Below, piece by piece: positions 1 through 13,296 of a stretch of 64,000 nucleotides of DNA; positions within the stretch are counted from its first letter, which is position 1, and every line of letters starts with the position of its first letter. The notes beneath the pieces are model-generated. The model saw only the letters and a program-made list of their open reading frames with translations. It did not search any database and was not told where the DNA came from. A program made the position numbers and the translations under genes. This stretch comes from Moringa oleifera (taxonomy: Eukaryota; Streptophyta; Magnoliopsida; Brassicales; Moringaceae), in assembly GCA_021397835.1 (NCBI GenBank), contig JAJFZO010000609.1, positions 7,194,001 to 7,258,000 on the forward strand. Reading direction: 5' to 3'.

Positions 1-3000
1 TCTCTCTCTCTTCTCCCCACCCGTACATACTTGAGCACAACAAATTAATGTGACTGTTATACCTGTCTCTATTGTTTCCTCTGTCATACAACAGCGATCT
101 AATCTCTACAACCATGCAACCAGCTCACATGCGTCTGTCCACGAATCTTCGTTGCAAGACATTTCTAATATTTATTTGGAAACTTAGTAGATATTCTGAA
201 TGTTAAATAGCTCATAATATCCTTTTGGGTATCCACACACAAATTTGCATAAGATGGGAAAACAAAGCCTTTGAGGTAGTTTCCATGCACAAAATCAAGT
301 AAAGAGCTTGAGAACTCTCTTTGAGAGGGTATCAATCACCTAGTTGATTCCTTTTTTATTTTTTTATTCTTCTTTACTTCTTTCTCCTCTTTTCTTCTTC
401 CTTCTTTGTGTCCTCTCTAGTATACTACCCACATGCTAGGTTGCATCATATTTTGCCATTCTTAAATACAGAAACAAAAGGAGAAATTACACAAGACAAA
501 AATCACATGATTTGGCATTGACAAGAACCATACAGAAAACAAAACTACATTGATAGTAACAACAATATTTTCTTTTTTTGTTTTTTCTAAGAGGGAAGGG
601 CTGGAAAACACAAAACTAGAAAATGAAAAAATAGGTAACCAAGTCTCAAAACCAAGTTTGATCAATAATTTCAAAAGCTTACTTGCAATGCTCCCCAAAG
701 GCCAAGACTTCCAAGACAAAATAACAAATTTTCATGCATTCTGGTGAGTTGTTTTTTCATGCTCCGAAAATATTGCTGATCATCAGTCTGTCTCTTGAGT
801 GTTGACATGCACTGCTCATGTCAGAATGAAAAGCAACAAGTAAAAGCCTGCTCCAGCTTAGACAAGTTGATGACAAAATGACATATTACAACAATATACC
901 TGCTGTTTGATCTCCTCAAGTTTAGTACAATAAATCATGCTGGGGCTACATTTTTCATTTACAACTGGACCATAATCATATACTCTAAATACCGGAGATG
1001 CCACAAAACTTTCTAATTCTTCCTTATCTTCAACTGAATATACCTACAAAATCACAATGAAAAATATTATAGGTTGGCTACAGTAACAGTGAATATTTTA
1101 CACAGGACCAGCCATCACAGAAACTCCATTGAGTTCTTGAGGAAGAACATAGTTTTCAGCTATTACAAATATTTTCAGCACCTCTCATTTTGTTTCCTAT
1201 CCAAACAAAAAAAAAATTGCACCTTTATGTTACTAACTTAATTCCACAATTCACCTGAGAAACAAGAGCTTGATCAATCACTTTAAATGGCTAAGACTTT
1301 AGTGCACACTTTTGCATGGATGTACAAAGGTATACCAGGAAAACATATTTCCAAGGTGGCAAACATATACAAGTCATATGATGCATGTAGAGTTCAATAC
1401 AAACCCAACAGATCAGATCTTCTGAGGTCTTCTTTTTTTCTTTTTTTTTTTTTGTTGTTTTTGAACAGAAACAAGGAAAGATGTATTATTTACTAAGCAC
1501 CAAGGGGCTGGGTGCGGTTAATTACGAAGAAGTTAGTGATTATACAAAGTCAGTTAGATCATCCTCGTTTATAAAACAATTGCCCGAGTCCCAGAATTTC
1601 AACACTCTCAACCAAGACTCAGTAGCATCCCTACTGGTGTTTCTAAATTGTCAAAAGTCCTCCTATTCCTCTCTCACCATATACACCAAAAGATTAGTTG
1701 AAGGATCATCTTCAACAATCTTCTCTTCTCTCAGCTGAATCCCTCCCCAGTCCAGGTCAGTACTCCTCCACCTACTGACCCTATACACGCCCATGACAGC
1801 CCAAATACCCTCCGTAATGAGCCCCCCAATGGGCAGCCCAACTGCAGCCTAGCAAAAGATGGTAGATTGACTCTTCCTTTTCTTTACACAAGTAGTACTG
1901 ATTTTTCATAATCTTTCCCCGCTTCCACAGGTTGTCTATGGTCAAGTTCATTCACATGAAGAAGGGCACATTTCTGTTTCTTAATGTGTTTCTTAACTTA
2001 AGAGTAAGTTGGAAAGGGATTCACCAAACTCAACAATGCTCTACATAGGTTAGCAGCTCTGGAGTTTTTCAAGCTTTGAGAAAGGATTTAATGTGAATTA
2101 ACTACAATCAAATGCCCAAAGATATACAATAACAAAAAATCACATTTATTTTAAGAACTGTTTGAAAGCTTAGTTGATTTGACAATGATCCATAGAGGAG
2201 AGACAAGTCATAAGGCCATGTATGTAAGAAGAACAGCGTATTCTGTTGTCTCTAGCTGGTCCCTGTAACCTACATCAGCCATCTAGCATATTCTTATGCT
2301 GTAAAAAGTATGATTGACCTTGAATACTGCTAGTTAATGATACACAAGCCCTAGGTTATATCCCAAGCTCAGTTCCCATGACTAACCTTAGCATTGAGCA
2401 GGTTTTCAAGACTATTGATGCTTTTTGGTAAATTTGCTTGATCAGAAGCACCTGCAAGATACAGTATACATTCAAGACTTAAGAAACTATGGAAGGCAGC
2501 AAGCAGAATGTTACAGACATCAACTAAAAGATCCATGCAGCCTGTCAATGAATAGAAACATAAATTATTAGCAAGCAATGCAATGGCTAAAACTTTTCTA
2601 GAAATTGAAACCGAACTTCATTAGGACAGATATTCATTCAGATTGGATTTTTTTTTTTTCTCCTTGAGACTGCCCTTCATGTATTTTCCTTCCACAGATC
2701 AGATTTCAATGTGAAGCTGTCTTTTTATTTGCTTACTATCGAATTGATCAACCAAGGATAGAAGACTTCATAATTCACAGAAAAGGTTAAACAGACATGC
2801 ATGGTTTAAATGTACCTTCTCAAAAAACAGACACTAAGCTCCCAGACAGTCAGAAAACAGAAAATATGTTATCTAAACATAACAATTGTAGCAGATAGTC
2901 AGACACAATGTTTCATGTAATCAATTTACTCATCTAGCAGACCAGAAACTAACATTGACCAACATTAATCATCTAGTAGACAATACAGTTTTTTTCCATT

Positions 3001-5215
3001 CACCAAAAGTATATATAAACAAAATTGCTTTTCTATTTTACTATTACTGAATTGACAAAGGAAAAACTGTTTAAGTCCCCAATAGTCTTTAAGCAACGGC
3101 CCCACAATACCTCTGCCATGGTTCTATGTAACTTTTGATACAAATGTAGAAAAAACCAAAGTTCAACATGAGTAACGATATATTATAAGGCAAACAACTG
3201 GTAACATTTAACGATGTCAACTTTTCATCTTTCCATTGATTTCTCTAACTTCCTAAATATCCCATACCTTGCTTAGTTGATAATTTCTAGGTGGCTGCAA
3301 ATCAATATGATGGGTAAGGGAACTTTCACATGATTCATCTAGTCTCAATACTTCCCATATTACACATTTTTCAATTTTTTTTAAAAAAAAAATCAAACAG
3401 TATCCCATTACCTTTCCCTACCACTGGAGATGCAGTCATTCCAAATATACGGGGAAGTTTTGAGGCATCAGTTTCATAGAAGACCTATATAATTGTCAAG
3501 GTAATCCATGTCAAAAAATTCAAATTAAAACAACAGAAAATAAGTTTACAATAACTCTTATGCATCACATAACCATGAATCCATGTAGTAATTTACTTTC
3601 ATGATTTGTGCGTAAGGATGATTGCTTTTGACTTGAGCATGGTGGCATTCATCAAATATTAGAAGGGCAATTAACTCCATCTTGATGAAGCAGTGATGTA
3701 AATTGCGCAGTAGGATTTCTGGGGTCATAACAAGAACCTGCATAAAACATTCAACAGCAAGGATGATGCAGCAACTCAAAAGCATTTAACTTCAAACCGG
3801 CAGGAAGATACATAATATTTTTCACAAGGCAGCTAAACAAGAAAACTTATTTGCAGGTTCTCTCACTACAGATAAGGAAGCACAGAGCCGATTTGAACAA
3901 AATATTTATCATGATTAGTGAAGCAAATATCATTTGGACAACTTGAAATGATCAAGTTTTGTTGTAGATAACCTTTGTACAATGGTATAGAACTTATGTA
4001 ATAACTGTACGTAAATTTTCATACAAATGTTAGGCATTAGATACATATGGACATGTATATATAAGAGCAAAGCAATCAAGTAGAACAAATGAGAATAAAT
4101 ACAAATATTTAAATCAATCTAATAACACAATCACCTCATACTGCTCAAGCTGCTTTTCCCAATCACCATGGGTCTTCAAATGCCTGGAGCCCCCATAATA
4201 AGTACCAACCTTGAAATCAACAGATTCTTCTATAACCCTGGCTTGCTACAGAACAACAACAAATTTTATGCAGGATAACATTAACTAAAAACATTTATCT
4301 CAATAAGTTTAAAATTCTTAATTGTCATAAAATTCAACCTAAAACTTAAGATAATTACACACTTCATGATTACCTGAAACTGAAGATGCTCACCTGTTGA
4401 ACCAATGGCACTGTAGGAGCAAGGAACACGCAAACATTCTTCCCAGGTTTACGTATCAAGTGACCCAGCTCATAGATAAGCAGAACCGCAATGTGAGTCT
4501 TGCCACAACCTGTCCCCAAATAAACAATTACATTCTCTTCCATGGCTTTCTTGCATAGCTCCAACTGGTACCTTCAAGAAAATAAATTTACAAAGGCCCA
4601 TTCAGAAACTTCCAGTCTTTAAACATCCTTGGCAGAGAGTAAATCAAGACAGAAAAGACACTGTAACCCAACACCAGTATTTGCTGAGTCGAAATACATG
4701 ATTATATAAATACTACTGCACAATGCCACCATTAACTACATGATTATACAAACATACTAGCCACTCAGCCAGATTACTAAATGATACAAACTAGTCCAAG
4801 TCCTAATACCCATTTGAACCAATGACACTATTCCGCGTTAATAACATTTCCTTAAAAAGAAAGAAAGAAAGAAAGATTAATCTTTCTTTTTCCATGCTTC
4901 CCTCCAATATTCCATCAACTAAACAGAGTCTCTACTAATTGAAACAGCAAAAGAAAGAAAGAAAGTTAAACCTGCATTACAATACACATATACATAAAAT
5001 ATAACAATAGCTAGAGAGAATTACTTTCTAGCTACTTTTCTTGGATCCTTCTCTTTCTTTGGAGGAGGAGAATTCAAACGCATGTTTTCATCTTCGTTAT
5101 CGGCCACATGAGTGGGCAAAGAAGAGGGTTGACTCTCGATAATAGGCGCAGTAGCACAGGCTTCGGAGCTGACGGTGGCAGGATCAAGTTCACCGGTGGA
5201 TTCGCCGCAGGCCAT
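1..5215 (-). CDS. DCL4: Dicer-like protein 4, 5' part (8 exons, truncated by window edge)
   Basis: Plant Dicer that cuts long double-stranded RNA into 21-nt siRNAs for tasiRNA and antiviral silencing (family knowledge). Minus-strand exons: 5025-5215, 4394-4571, 4135-4245, 3597-3737, 3412-3484, 2387-2451, 900-1043, 683-811; all introns begin GT and end AG and the frame stays open for 344 codons. Visible helicase motifs: Walker A GTGCGKT at about residues 83-89, the DECH box at 189-192 followed by HAQ, and MTASP at 223-227. Exon 6 encodes [12 protein letters not shown] and exon 8 ends in LGLWGALQ, both as I recall them in plant DCL4. The ATG at 5215 is chosen because the upstream in-frame codon at 5224 is GTG. 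About 64 acidic, S/P-rich residues precede the helicase, shorter than the Arabidopsis N-terminus as I recall it. Helicase C, DUF283, PAZ, RNase III and dsRBD parts lie beyond position 1. No further exon was recognised in 1-682. Confidence 0.92.
1433..2000 (-). mobile_element. L1-like LINE 3' fragment with poly(A) tail in a DCL4 intron
   Basis: Lies in the 1.3-kb DCL4 intron between exons 6 and 7. The minus strand translates, with frame breaks, to a zf-RVT-like segment ([11 protein letters not shown], then [15 protein letters not shown]) followed by ERNRRTFDN in another frame, the usual end of plant L1 ORF2. The T-rich tract at 1433-1453 on the plus strand would be the LINE poly(A) tail on the minus strand. 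It is in the same orientation as DCL4. The 5' limit is approximate; the copy is strongly 5'-truncated. Confidence 0.6.
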
Positions 5216-5558
5216 GGTGAACACACCGGAGGAAGAACAGTGACAGAATACTACCTACTATGATTGCGTCAATTTCTCTTGTCAGTCAGTCTCACACTGT
5301 CAGGCATACAAATGAACCGTCCTTTCTTGCGTCTGAAAATTAAGCAAAAGCAGCTGCTCCCTTTTGACAATAAAAAGAAGTGAGACCTTTATACTTTGCT
5401 TGCTTTACAAAAAGAAGGCAGACATTTATACTTTACTTGCTCGAGACATAGAGACGGAAAAGCGAAAGAAGGTACCTTGCAAGTGGTCCCAAGTTTAAGG
5501 TCCTCCACTTTTCGTCAGCCAAGTCAAGACAAGTCAATAATTAATAAAAAAAAATTAG
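5216..5558. other. DCL4 5' flank
   Basis: Sequence upstream of the DCL4 start codon, presumably 5' UTR and proximal promoter. It is less AT-rich than the DNA beyond 5560. I see no clear TATA box or other motif I would stand behind. The open frame on the plus strand at 5396-5584 is not recognisable. Confidence 0.4.
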
Positions 5559-6925
5559 TAAATATTAACTTAAAATACATGTAATTTAAAAAATAAAAAA
5601 TAATATTATTCAATACAGTGAAAAATTTTAAAATAATTTATAAAGTGAAAGATTTTTTACATTGTGATTTTATAATTTACATATATTAAACTTATTATAG
5701 CGGACTAATTATTTATTTGATGGATAGTTTAAAATAGTAAATTTTGTTTTAAATAAATAAATACTCTTTTTCTTTAATAATAAGTTCTATTAATTATCAA
5801 TTATTTTTATTTTTATTTTGGTAACTGTATATCACTTTATGCATATAATTATATAATATTCAAAAATACTTATATAATAAATAATTAAAAAAGGTTATTT
5901 TTTTAATAAATATTAACTTAAAAAACATAATTTAAAAAATAAAAAATGATGTTATTCAATAAAGCTTTAAAATAATTTACTAAAGTAAAAGATTTTTTAC
6001 ATTTTGATTGTATAATTTACATAGATTAAACTTGTTATACCAACTAATTATTTATTAAGATGAATGGTTTAAAATAGTAAACTTTGTCTTAAAAAATAAA
6101 TAAATAGATGCTCTTTTCCCTTTTAGTTATAAGTTCTATTAATTACCAATTATTTTTATTTTTATTTTAATAACTATAATCATTGTATGCATATAATTAT
6201 ATAATATTCAAAAATACTTATATAACAAATCATTAAGAAGAGTTATTTTTAATAAATATTAACTTAAAACTCATGTAATTTAAAAATTAAAAAATAGTGT
6301 TATTCAATACAGTTGAAAATTTTAAAATAATTTACTAAAGTAAAATATTTCTTACATTTTGATTTTATAATTTACATATATTAAACTTATTATAGCCAAC
6401 TAATTATTTACTAAGATGGATGGTTTAAAATAGTAAATTTTGTCTTAAAAAATAAATAAATAGATATCTTTTCCTATTTAGTAATAATTTTATTAATTAC
6501 CAATTATTTTTATCTTTATTTTGATAATTGTGTATCACTTTATTAATATAACTATATCACATTCAAAAATACTTATGCAATAAATAATTAAGAAAAGTTA
6601 TTTCTTAATAAATATTAACTTGAAACGCGTGTAATTTGAAAAATAAAAAAAATGATGTTATTTAATACAGTTGAAAATTCTAAAATAATTTACTAAAGTG
6701 AAAGATTTTTTACATTTAGATTTTATAATTTACATATATTAAGCTTGTTATGGCCAAGTAATTATTTATTAAGATGGATAATTTAAATAGTAAATTTTGT
6801 CTTAAAAATAAATAAATAGATACTCTTTTCCCTTTTAATAATAAGTTCTATTAATTATCAATAATTTTCATCTATATTTTAATAACTACATATCATTTTG
6901 CGCATATAATTATATAATACTACAA
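5559..6925. repeat. Tandem array, about 350-bp unit, four copies
   Basis: The marker taaatattaact recurs at 5559, 5907, 6253 and 6609 (spacings 348, 346 and 356). Each is followed in the same order by a stretch with ttcaata, aaaataattta, gattttttacat, ttataatttacat, gatggatg, aaataaataaata and tataattatataat. The copies are diverged by substitutions and small indels. The last copy decays near 6925. Unit size resembles a short satellite. No coding potential is seen. Confidence 0.85.
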
Positions 6926-7235
6926 AATAATAATATTTGTATAAAAAGAATAAGTAAATATTATAATTAAATTAATCTTTTCCAATAAATTTTTATGATG
7001 TAATTTTTTAACTAGTTTTATATATAAATTTTTACTTTAATTGAAATTAAATTTTATTTTTACTTTATTTTTAAAAAATATTCGAAATTAAGAATCTTAT
7101 ATAACCAATTGTGACTTAAAATTTTACAATGTAAAAAAATTATTCAAGTCACCATAAAGAAAAATTAAAATTTTTTAAATATTGAAAAGACTTTTTGTTG
7201 CTACGAAAAATGGTATAAAAAAAGAAAAAAGAAAA
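6926..7235. other. AT-rich spacer between tandem array and LTR element
   Basis: About 310 bp of very AT-rich DNA with no open frame or repeat recognised. It ends in a purine-rich stretch (aaagaaaaaagaaaa) next to the left LTR. Confidence 0.4.
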
Positions 7236-7817
7236 TGACCAAATAGATAGTTGAGAAAAATAGAGTTTCAACATCCTTTTTTTTTTTCTTGATTAGTTGA
7301 GGTTAAAGTTGGTTTCTTGCAAAATTTAAAAAGAGGTGAGCATAGAGGTGTCTCATTGGATCACTTCGATGCTTAAATCAGTAATAAAATTAGTGGCAAG
7401 ACATTATAAAAATGAAACGTAGTTTAATTTTTCAAAATATTTATACTTTAAAAAATGTGGATATTTATCTTTTTTAGGTCATTACCTCCATGATTTATGG
7501 TTGAAAAATAGAAGAGAGATTTTATCCAGTGTTGAGGAGGTAAGAATTTGGCCATGGTTGATTTTCAAAAGTTTTAAACTAGATATCCTCCATGTTACGA
7601 GGCTTGTCGATTGCTAAAGAAGAAGGCTCTTGCCTAAGAAGCTAGTTAGACGATTTTGATTCCTTAAGCTGATTAAGCCCTTATAATACTTTAAAACCAT
7701 ATTTCCATATATACGTTATCAACCTTAGGTCTATGTCATGTTCAGATTACCTTTGGGCCAAATTGTGATAAGGTGGATTTTCTCTTCGAGTCCATTATCC
7801 AAGTCCAAATATTGACA
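7236..7817 (-). repeat. Left LTR (3' LTR in the minus-strand reading) of the Tat element
   Basis: 582 bp, beginning tgaccaaatag and ending aaatattgaca on the plus strand, so TG..CA in either orientation. It aligns along its length with 19322-20511 once the MITE is removed: shared blocks include aaaaagagrtgagcrta, gattttcaaaagttt, and gattccttaagctgattaag. Many substitutions separate the copies, implying an old insertion. Confidence 0.75.
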
Positions 7818-8239
7818 TAATGAAAGCCCATTTACTCTTAAAGAGTACATATTTATAATATATCTAATACTTTTGCTTTACCTCCATATGGCACAGTGGC
7901 TAGCTATTATCACATATTTTGAAAATAAGGGTCATGTGCTTGACTTCATATCCAATGAGATTAGGAAAAAAACGAGTCTCGTCAATTGCTTCTTTTGAAA
8001 CCTGCCTTGGAACTTTTAAAGATGTGTTTTTTGGACGACTCTTTTAGTCAAAGGTGTAGTGGTAGTCTTTTCATCGCCTTATCATTAATGATCCTTTTTT
8101 TTTTTGGTCTCTTTAGGGTTTTTAAGAGAATAGCCCACTCATTGAGATTCCTTCATTCAACTTTAGCCTATAGTATCTTTCAGCGTCCCTAAGTAAGCTT
8201 CATTTCCTTTTTCTTAGTTTTATGACTTTTTTTTTTTGG

Positions 8240-10300
8240 CTTCGAACATGTCATCTCATGTCTCCTCTAATGATCTTTAATGAAGGAGAAGAACATCTTT
8301 AACTTCATTAGCCTTTTTAATCCTATTTCTATGAAGAGAGCTTGTGTTCCTTAAAAAAAATATATTTTATGTGTATATACGACACATTTGCATTCTAGCA
8401 TTCATTTTCCATATCCTCCCCTTTGCGTTCGATTTGTGTAGGCATCATGGGATTTTCTATTCTAAATAACGTCAACAAGTTTTATTATATAATGGCTTTT
8501 CTTGTTACAGTTTTCAAGTTAGGCTTCAAACAGTCCCATGTAAAGGCTTTTGCCTAATTTTTCACTACAAAAAAAAAATCCACAACCTTTAATTCTTCTA
8601 TTTTTATTTTAGATAGTGAAAAAGGATTCTTTTTGAAGCTTTTAATGTGCGAGATATCTAGAAAAGAAACTTTGTTTTGTTCAATTGAGAAGGTTTAAAC
8701 TATAATCTTTATAAATGAAGTATAGATGTATGAGATGATAGAGATGTCCATGAGATTGTGAATGAGAAAGCTAGAATAATTTTTAAGGCTTTAGAAATTG
8801 TTAAAACTCAGCATATTCTTGACCTAAAGACTATTGAGATATTAGACTTGCTATATAAGTTGTTCTTCCCTTTTCCTAGGCCTAATGTTGATCTATCTAC
8901 CCACCTATTTCCTTAATTTCAACCTTTTGATCTTCTTCTCTGACCCAAGGTAGGTCTTCTAGGATCTAAGGTGGATCTTCATCAACTCGAAGTGTGTTTT
9001 TTATGGTTTTTTCAAGAGGAAAAATGCTAGCTGATGTAAAGCTTGAAAGTGCATTTTCAGACTCTATTTTTATTATTTTTATTACTTATTTTTGCTTTCT
9101 TAAATTAGCTAATTGGTAATTTTTTTTCTCTTTATAATTTTGAAAGACTTGAGTGAGTCTCCATCTACCTTATCATTAATGGCTCAAAAGACTGATTTAA
9201 AATGAAAAGAGAAAAGGCTTAACATGATTCCAAATCTAAAAGAAAAACTATTTCACCTAAGTCTACCTATAGTCCACCATCCAAGAGACCTTATGTAAGG
9301 TCTTCTCCATCACCTATCCATTATTCCCCAACATTTTTAGGAAAAAAATAAAAGATTTTGACTCTTGGAGTAAGTCTATTGAGCTTATGTTATTGAGCCC
9401 TCCACGTTTTGGAGGATTAGTTTTTCTTAAGGTAGGTCTAAATTTATAGATTCAAAGCACACTCTTAGTTCAAAATTTGGAAATTCAAATTATATTCTGA
9501 ATGACAATATGGCTTTTGAATTGGCCTAGAGTATACTTCTCTTTAGTAATGGGTTTGTTTGGCTAATTTTAGTCCTTCAAAGGTGTTTATAAAGGGTGAT
9601 TATTTGCTTACATAGGTGAGTATACCATCTTTGTTTCAATTTTTGCTAAAACTCTATTTTTTTACATAATTACGTTTTTTTCTAGGCATTATTAACTATC
9701 AATGTTTCATTGTATCAAACTACTTAATTCCAAAGAAACTGATACTCTTAAAAAATAATAAAATGACTTAATAAAGAAAGTCTTGGTCTTTTGAAATGAG
9801 ATTAATAGTAATGAAAGTGTGTTAGCCTCTTAGAGAAAATACAATGAGATTGCTAATGAATAGATGAAAAAATTGCAAGATGAACCAGACAATATCAAAT
9901 TTAGTGGTGAGGTTTATAAGAATACATATATGATAGTCAAGGTTAGACTATAAAGTTTAAAGAATGAGTTGAATGCTATAAGGGAAAATCAAGATAATCT
10001 GATTTGAAGGACTAGAAAAAAGGCTATTAAATTATACATAGAGTTTAAAGATTTCATCGATGAATGCATAACATATTTGGTTGCTTACAATCAAGCCATG
10101 AATGAGTTTAAGTAATAGTTGAAGAAAAAAATATCCAAAGCTAGACCTATCTTTCCTTGAAATTGAGGATAAATCCATTAAGGAGAACAAACTAAGGGAG
10201 AAAAACGAGAAGGATGCTAACCTGTTTATTGCTAATGACACAAGCCTACTATGGTGTTGAGACTACTCTAAGCCTTTTTTAGGTGACAAGATCATGACTA
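8240..10300 (+). pseudogene. Possible antisense ORF of the Tat element, decayed
   Basis: Plus-strand sequence between integrase and the 3' LTR, opposite to pol. It has short coding-like stretches in shifting frames, for example FKLGFKQSHVKAF near 8514-8560, STYSPPSKRPYVRSSPSP near 9258-9312 and KENKLREKNEKDANLF near 10175-10230. Some plant Tat elements carry an extra antisense ORF at this position (established knowledge); the assignment to that class is inference from position and orientation. No conserved domain is certain, and it could equally be unrelated nested DNA. Confidence 0.3.
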
Positions 10301-11099
10301 TAAGTACGTGTTTTAGTTAATTTCGCTTTCTTGTTTACTTGGATCTTGATTCATCGTTTTATTTCTTTCTTTTTCAGGTGAGTCTGATTTTATTAGAGGT
10401 GGTTCTTCAAATGTGATCAAGCCTTCTCATATTCATGTTAATGTTTCTAAAATTGTTTCTTCGACCAATATCAAGCATATTTTTCATATGTTGATTCCCT
10501 TATCAGTAGTGATTAGCCTACAAAAAACAAAGGAAGAGATGTAACGAAAGATCAAATTAATTTTATAGTATGTTATACGAAAGATATGGTTATTCTTTTG
10601 TTAATATTATTGGCTTGTTTTATGGCTTTCGAGGCTTGATATGCACTTTCTTATCTTTCATAGCTTAAGTACTTTGTTTTTACTTTTTCAAGGTTTTAGT
10701 ATTTTTATATTTACATTTCATGGTTAACTGCTCTGTTTGTTATTCTACAAGACTTTTGACTTAATTTTTAACTCTATTCGTTGCTTTACGGGGCTTTTGG
10801 CTTGATTATCACCTTTATTTATTTTAAAATGTACTTTTTAACTTCATAATTCAAATTTGAGCCTTCTTTGTCATTCTCTTTGGTGTTTTCACACCTCTTT
10901 TTTATCTTAAAATATATGACACGAGTTATGCTAAAAGATTTCCTTTATTTGATATGTAATATCATCTAACAGCACTATAAGTACTAATACATTTTAAGGA
11001 AACAACTTTCTCAAATTATCGGAGCTCTATGTCCAAAAAACCATATTTACTTCCTTTGTTTTGAGCCTGTGAAGTCTTGGTATGATGAATTCAACTACC

Positions 11100-11850
11100 A
11101 AGTAAATTCTTTCTTAATTAAAGGAAAATCTTCAAACGACTTTTTTAAGATTTAAAACATTGAGCTTTTTAGGGCCAAATTTTCTTCGTAAATAGTTTTC
11201 CCTGAACTCATTGAGATTAACTACTTTTTGATGATAAGTTGTTGCTCAAATATGTGATTGATCTCTTACTTCTTATAAAAGATCTAAATTAGCTCTTAGA
11301 GCTTCTAAATTACATATTGAGACTGATTTTAATAGATACCACTGCCTTAGTACCAAAACTTAATAAAAAGGGAGTCTTTTACATGATTTTTTTATTAGTA
11401 GTTTTATAACCCCACAAAATGTTGTGTAGCTCTTCTAACAATGCACCTTTTGTCTCATCCAACCATGTCTTCAAAGCTTCTATGATAGTTTAATTAGTTA
11501 CTCTTTGATCATTTTTTGTGAATAACTGTGAACTTCAATTCAATTTTTAGTTAGGCATATTAATTTTTGGACTTGTGCCCTTGAAATTGAAGTTTTTTGT
11601 CTATTATAATAACATGGAGTAGACAAAATAGATATATGATACATCTTTATACTAAATCTTATACTTTATGATCGATTATAGCAACAAGGGCTTCTACCTC
11701 ACCCTTACTTTATAAAATAGTCAATTGCCATGATAATAAATTTTTTTTTATCTAGTTGTTATTGGAAAAGGACCTGTCAAATTCATTCCTCATTGCATTA
11801 AAGGCCATGAATCAGATGGGTAGAGTTCAAGTTCAAGCTCTAGGGTTATT
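11100..11850 (-). pseudogene. Integrase of the Tat element, copy A
   Basis: The minus strand translates in broken frames to recognisable gypsy integrase core: LTGPFPITT near 11790, a following AIDYF-like segment, EALVAIID, then ALKTWLDETKGALLEELHN and ILWGYKTTN at about 11487-11405, then TPFLLSFGTKAVV. Multiple stops and frameshifts exclude function. It lies in the first unit of the 1455-bp duplication. Confidence 0.7.
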
Positions 11851-12554
11851 TAAACCTATTTAAATAATTAAATACAAATAAAGGATATCCGAATGTCAAA
11901 ATTGTTTCCTTCGACCAATATATAATTATATTTTTCAACATGTTGATTTTGATCCCTATCAGTAGTGATTAGCCTACAAAAAGATACAAAGGAAGAGATG
12001 TAACTCACTTTTATCATTGGCTGTTATACGAAAGATATGGTTATTCTTTCTTTGAGTATTATTAACTTGCTTGTTTTATGGCTCTTCGAGGCTTGACCTC
12101 ACTTTCTTATCTTTCCTTAGCTTCTTCAACTTTGTTTTTACTTTTTCAAGGTTTTAGTATTTTTGCAAAATTTACATTTCATGGTTAACTTGCTCTGTTT
12201 GTCAATACAAGATACTTAATTTTTGACTCTATTCGTTGCTCTACGGGGCTTTTGGCTTGATTATCACCTTTATTTATTTTAAAATGTACTTTTTAACTTC
12301 ATAATTCAAATTTGAGCCTTCTTTGTCATTCTCTTTGGTGTTTTCACACCTCTTTTTTATCTTAAAATATATGACACGAGTTATGCTAAAAGATTTCCTT
12401 TATTTGATATGTAATATCATCTAACAGCACTATAAGTACTAATACATTTTAAGGAAACAACTTTCTCAAATTATCGGAGCTCTATGTCCAAAAAACCATA
12501 TTTACTTCCTTTGTTTTGAGCCTGTGAAGTCTTGGTATGATGAATTCAACTACC

Positions 12555-13296
12555 AAGTAAATTCTTTCTTAATTAAAGGAAAATCTTCAAACGACTTTTT
12601 TAAGATTTAAAACATTGAGCTTTTTAGGGCCAAATTTTCTTCGTAAATAGTTTTCCCTGAAATCATTGAGATTAACTACTTTTTGATGATAAGTTGCTGC
12701 TCAAATATGTGATTGATCTCTTACTTCTTATAAAAGATCTAAATTAGCTCTTAGAGCTTCTAAATTACATATTGAGACTGATTTTAATAGATACCACTGC
12801 CTTAGTACCAAAACTTAATAAAAAGGGAGTCTTTTTAAATGATTTTTTTATTAGTAGTTTTATAACCCCACAAAATGTTGTGTAGCTCTTCTAACAATGC
12901 ACCTTTTGTCTCATCCAACCATGTCTTCAAAGCTTCTATGATAGTTTAATTAGTTACTCTTTGATCATTTTTTGTGAATAACTGTGAACTTCAATTCAAT
13001 TTTTAGTTAGGCATATTAATTTTTGGACTTGTGCCCTTGAAATTGAAGTTTTTTGTCTATTATAATAACATGGAGTAGACCAAATAGATATATGATACAT
13101 CTTTATACTAAATCTTATACTTTATGATCGATTATGGCAACAAGGGCTTCTACCTCACCCTTACTTTATAAAATAGTCAATTGCCATGATAATAAATTTT
13201 TTTTTATCTAGTTGTTATTGGAAAAGGACCTGTCAAATTCATTCCTCATTGCATTAAAGGCCATGAATCAGATGGGTAGAGTTCAAGTTCAAGCTC
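12555..13296 (-). pseudogene. Integrase of the Tat element, copy B
   Basis: Near-identical to copy A, displaced by 1455 bp; the EELHN-ILWGYKTT segment is at about 12945-12862. It abuts the left end of the hAT insertion at 13297, which separates it from the RNase H domains at 16690-18248. The same disabling changes occur in both copies, so duplication (real or in assembly) followed decay. Confidence 0.7.

Noticed and set aside
5215..5224. Upstream extension of the DCL4 frame to 5224
   Set aside because: The codon at 5224 is GTG; a plant nuclear gene should start at the ATG at 5215.
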